Assembly: GCA_039587475.1 (NCBI GenBank)
Contig: JBDHIK010000300.1
Location: 1-64,000, forward strand
Direction of reading: 5' to 3'
DNA length: 64,000 nucleotides
From: N074bin45 sp039587475
GTDB lineage: Bacteria > Gemmatimonadota > Gemmatimonadetes > Gemmatimonadales > GWC2-71-9
Position numbers and translations under genes: made by a program. Below, piece after piece: positions 62,838 to 64,000 of the stretch. Position 1 is the stretch's first letter. Each line of letters starts with the position of its first letter. The notes beneath the pieces were generated by a model. The model was not told the DNA's origin. It did not search any database and was given only the letters and a program-made list of their open reading frames with translations.

Positions 62838-64000
62838 CTAGATCTGCCCCCGCGTGACGTAGGAGAACTGGGGCTGGATCGAATCCTCGTGCATCGTGTT
62901 GGTGACACTGCTGCCCGGAACTGGCCCGGATGGACCGTAGATGGGTCCGGATCCGCTGTTCTCGAACACGTGGTAGTACCCGACGGTGATCTCGAGATGC
63001 CGGGTCGGACGGATCCCCACGCCGAAGGTGGCGTGGTGCTGGACCACGGCCGGCGCCGGCACGTTGATCATGGACCATTCATCGGGAATCGGGTTCTGGG
63101 AGTAGTTGTAGCCGCCGTACAGCGCGAACAGGGACGAGGCATCGAACTTGAGTCCCGTGGCGATGGAGTAGATGTTCTGCCACGCGAAGCCCGAGACGGA
63201 TCCGTCAGCATTGAAGGGGCTCGATCCCTGCAGTTCGAAGCCGGGGGTACTCTCGTAGAAGTAGTACTTGAAGTCCCCGGTGAGGAGCAGTGACGGAAGA
63301 GCCTGCACGCCGATGCCGGCTCCGGCGATGGCAGGGGCGTTCAACTTGAACTTGATGGTCCGCGGTTCGCCGAAGTTGGCCAGGTTGGGATTGGCGTGCG
63401 TGGAGTTCCATTCGAAGGAGCTGAACCACTGCTCGCTCGCGTAGGAAGCGCCCAGGGCGATCATGTCGTTGACGTTGTAGAGCAATCCGAGCTGGAAGCC
63501 ATACCCGAAGGCGCCGTCCGCCGCGCCGGCCTGTGGGAAGTAGGCGGTGCCACTCCCGGAGTCGAAGTCCGGTGCCGCGACAGGAGCCGGGATGATGGCG
63601 AGCTGTGCCCAGTCGATATTGACTGCGGCGCCCAGCCACAGTTTCTCCGTCGCCTCCCAGGCCACCGACGGCGTCACCTTGAGCAGCGAGTAGTTGCTGT
63701 AGACCTGCCCGAAGCCGTTGGGTTGCGGAAACAGAATGGGGTTGGTGCCGTTGGGTGGATTCTGCTCGGCTGGGTAGTCAACGCCGAAGCCGCCGATCCC
63801 CAGGCCGCCCAATCCGAGCACGACGCGTTCGCTCGACAACTTGTAGGTGGCGCCGAAGGCCGGAATCGGGACCCAGTCACTCACGCTGGTCGTGGAGCCA
63901 CTGAACGGGCCGGCGCTGCTGGCCACGCTGCGGTCGGCCTTGAAGGCTTCCATGCTGAATTCCATGCGCGTCCCGTCGAAGGCCATCAGGCCAGCGGGAT
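62838..64000 (-). CDS. OmpP1/FadL-type outer-membrane transporter (5' part outside window)
   Basis: The frame is open to the window edge; just before the internal Met at 63986 it reads PAGL, the end of the NPAGL motif of FadL proteins. At least 387 residues are visible. Repeated beta-strands (WVPIPAFGATYKLSSERVVLGLGG, VTPSVAWEATEKLWLGAAVNID) and the aromatic-rich closing region (PQFSYVTRGQI) fit a 14-strand hydrophobic-compound porin. It probably imports long-chain fatty acids or hydrocarbons across the outer membrane. Confidence 0.88.
   Translation of the reverse strand, partial: PAGLMAFDGTRMEFSMEAFKADRSVASSAGPFSGSTTSVSDWVPIPAFGATYKLSSERVVLGLGGLGIGGFGVDYPAEQNPPNGTNPILFPQPNGFGQVYSNYSLLKVTPSVAWEATEKLWLGAAVNIDWAQLAIIPAPVAAPDFDSGSGTAYFPQAGAADGAFGYGFQLGLLYNVNDMIALGASYASEQWFSSFEWNSTHANPNLANFGEPRTIKFKLNAPAIAGAGIGVQALPSLLLTGDFKYYFYESTPGFELQGSSPFNADGSVSGFAWQNIYSIATGLKFDASSLFALYGGYNYSQNPIPDEWSMINVPAPAVVQHHATFGVGIRPTRHLEITVGYYHVFENSGSGPIYGPSGPVPGSSVTNTMHEDSIQPQFSYVTRGQI

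Noticed and set aside
1..64000. CRISPR arrays, tRNA/rRNA genes, insertion sequences, prophage
   Set aside because: No regularly spaced repeats, transposase, integrase or structural-RNA pattern was noticed by eye; a tRNA or CRISPR scan would settle it.

Overview
The window looks like chromosome from a high-GC, Gram-negative-type bacterium. Many products carry Sec or lipoprotein signals, and there are outer-membrane beta-barrels, a FadL porin, and ADOP/FtsX-type permeases with PadR regulators. It also holds a choice-of-anchor B protein, paired 2-oxoacid:ferredoxin oxidoreductase genes, and a long MoxR/DUF58/BatA/DUF4159 operon. This mix fits Gemmatimonadota best, with Acidobacteriota-like lineages as the alternative; the assignment is inference, because no rRNA or marker gene is present. 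I saw no tRNA, rRNA, CRISPR array, insertion sequence or prophage.

Layout. 1-2197: 3' part of an ADOP permease with an internal deletion/frameshift. 2231-8284: two outer-membrane-type proteins, a small membrane protein, a choice-of-anchor B protein and a di-haem peroxidase. 8403-10247: MscS-type channel. 10430-13872: a compact RiPP-like locus, the most interesting region. It contains a 46-residue ORF with a canonical lasso-peptide leader (missed by ordinary ORF length cut-offs), an asparagine-synthetase-like lasso cyclase candidate, and a divergent VanZ-like gene. 13884-18507: K+ channel with zinc ribbon, cold-shock protein, S9 and M14 peptidases. 18583-33593: a nine-gene minus-strand operon, DUF4159 / VWA / caspase-like / TPR-metalloprotease / DUF4159 / MoxR / DUF58 / BatA / DUF4175, mostly with 4-nt overlaps or gaps of a few bases. 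33772-40708: D-aminoacylase-type amidohydrolase, MerT-like protein, DUF2156 protein, then a PadR-ADOP pair behind a good sigma70-like promoter. 40724-50684: housekeeping and accessory genes including korAB, PPK2 and MsrB, plus a GNAT remnant after korB. 50785-64000: second MscS channel, rhomboid protease, DUF4212/SSF symporter pair, MATE exporter, DinB-like protein, hydrolase-OsmC fusion, nitroreductase, cyclophilin, SulP transporter and a partial FadL protein.

How the genes work together. The large operon resembles Bat/MoxR systems, in which a MoxR AAA+ ATPase acts with VWA proteins at the membrane. The lasso-like locus has a precursor and a cyclase candidate but no recognisable RRE protein (B1), leader protease (B2) or exporter in the window. 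If it makes a product, those functions must come from elsewhere, or the chemistry differs. Two independent genes (the first ADOP permease and the GNAT after korB) have lost internal segments, which may be real decay or assembly error.
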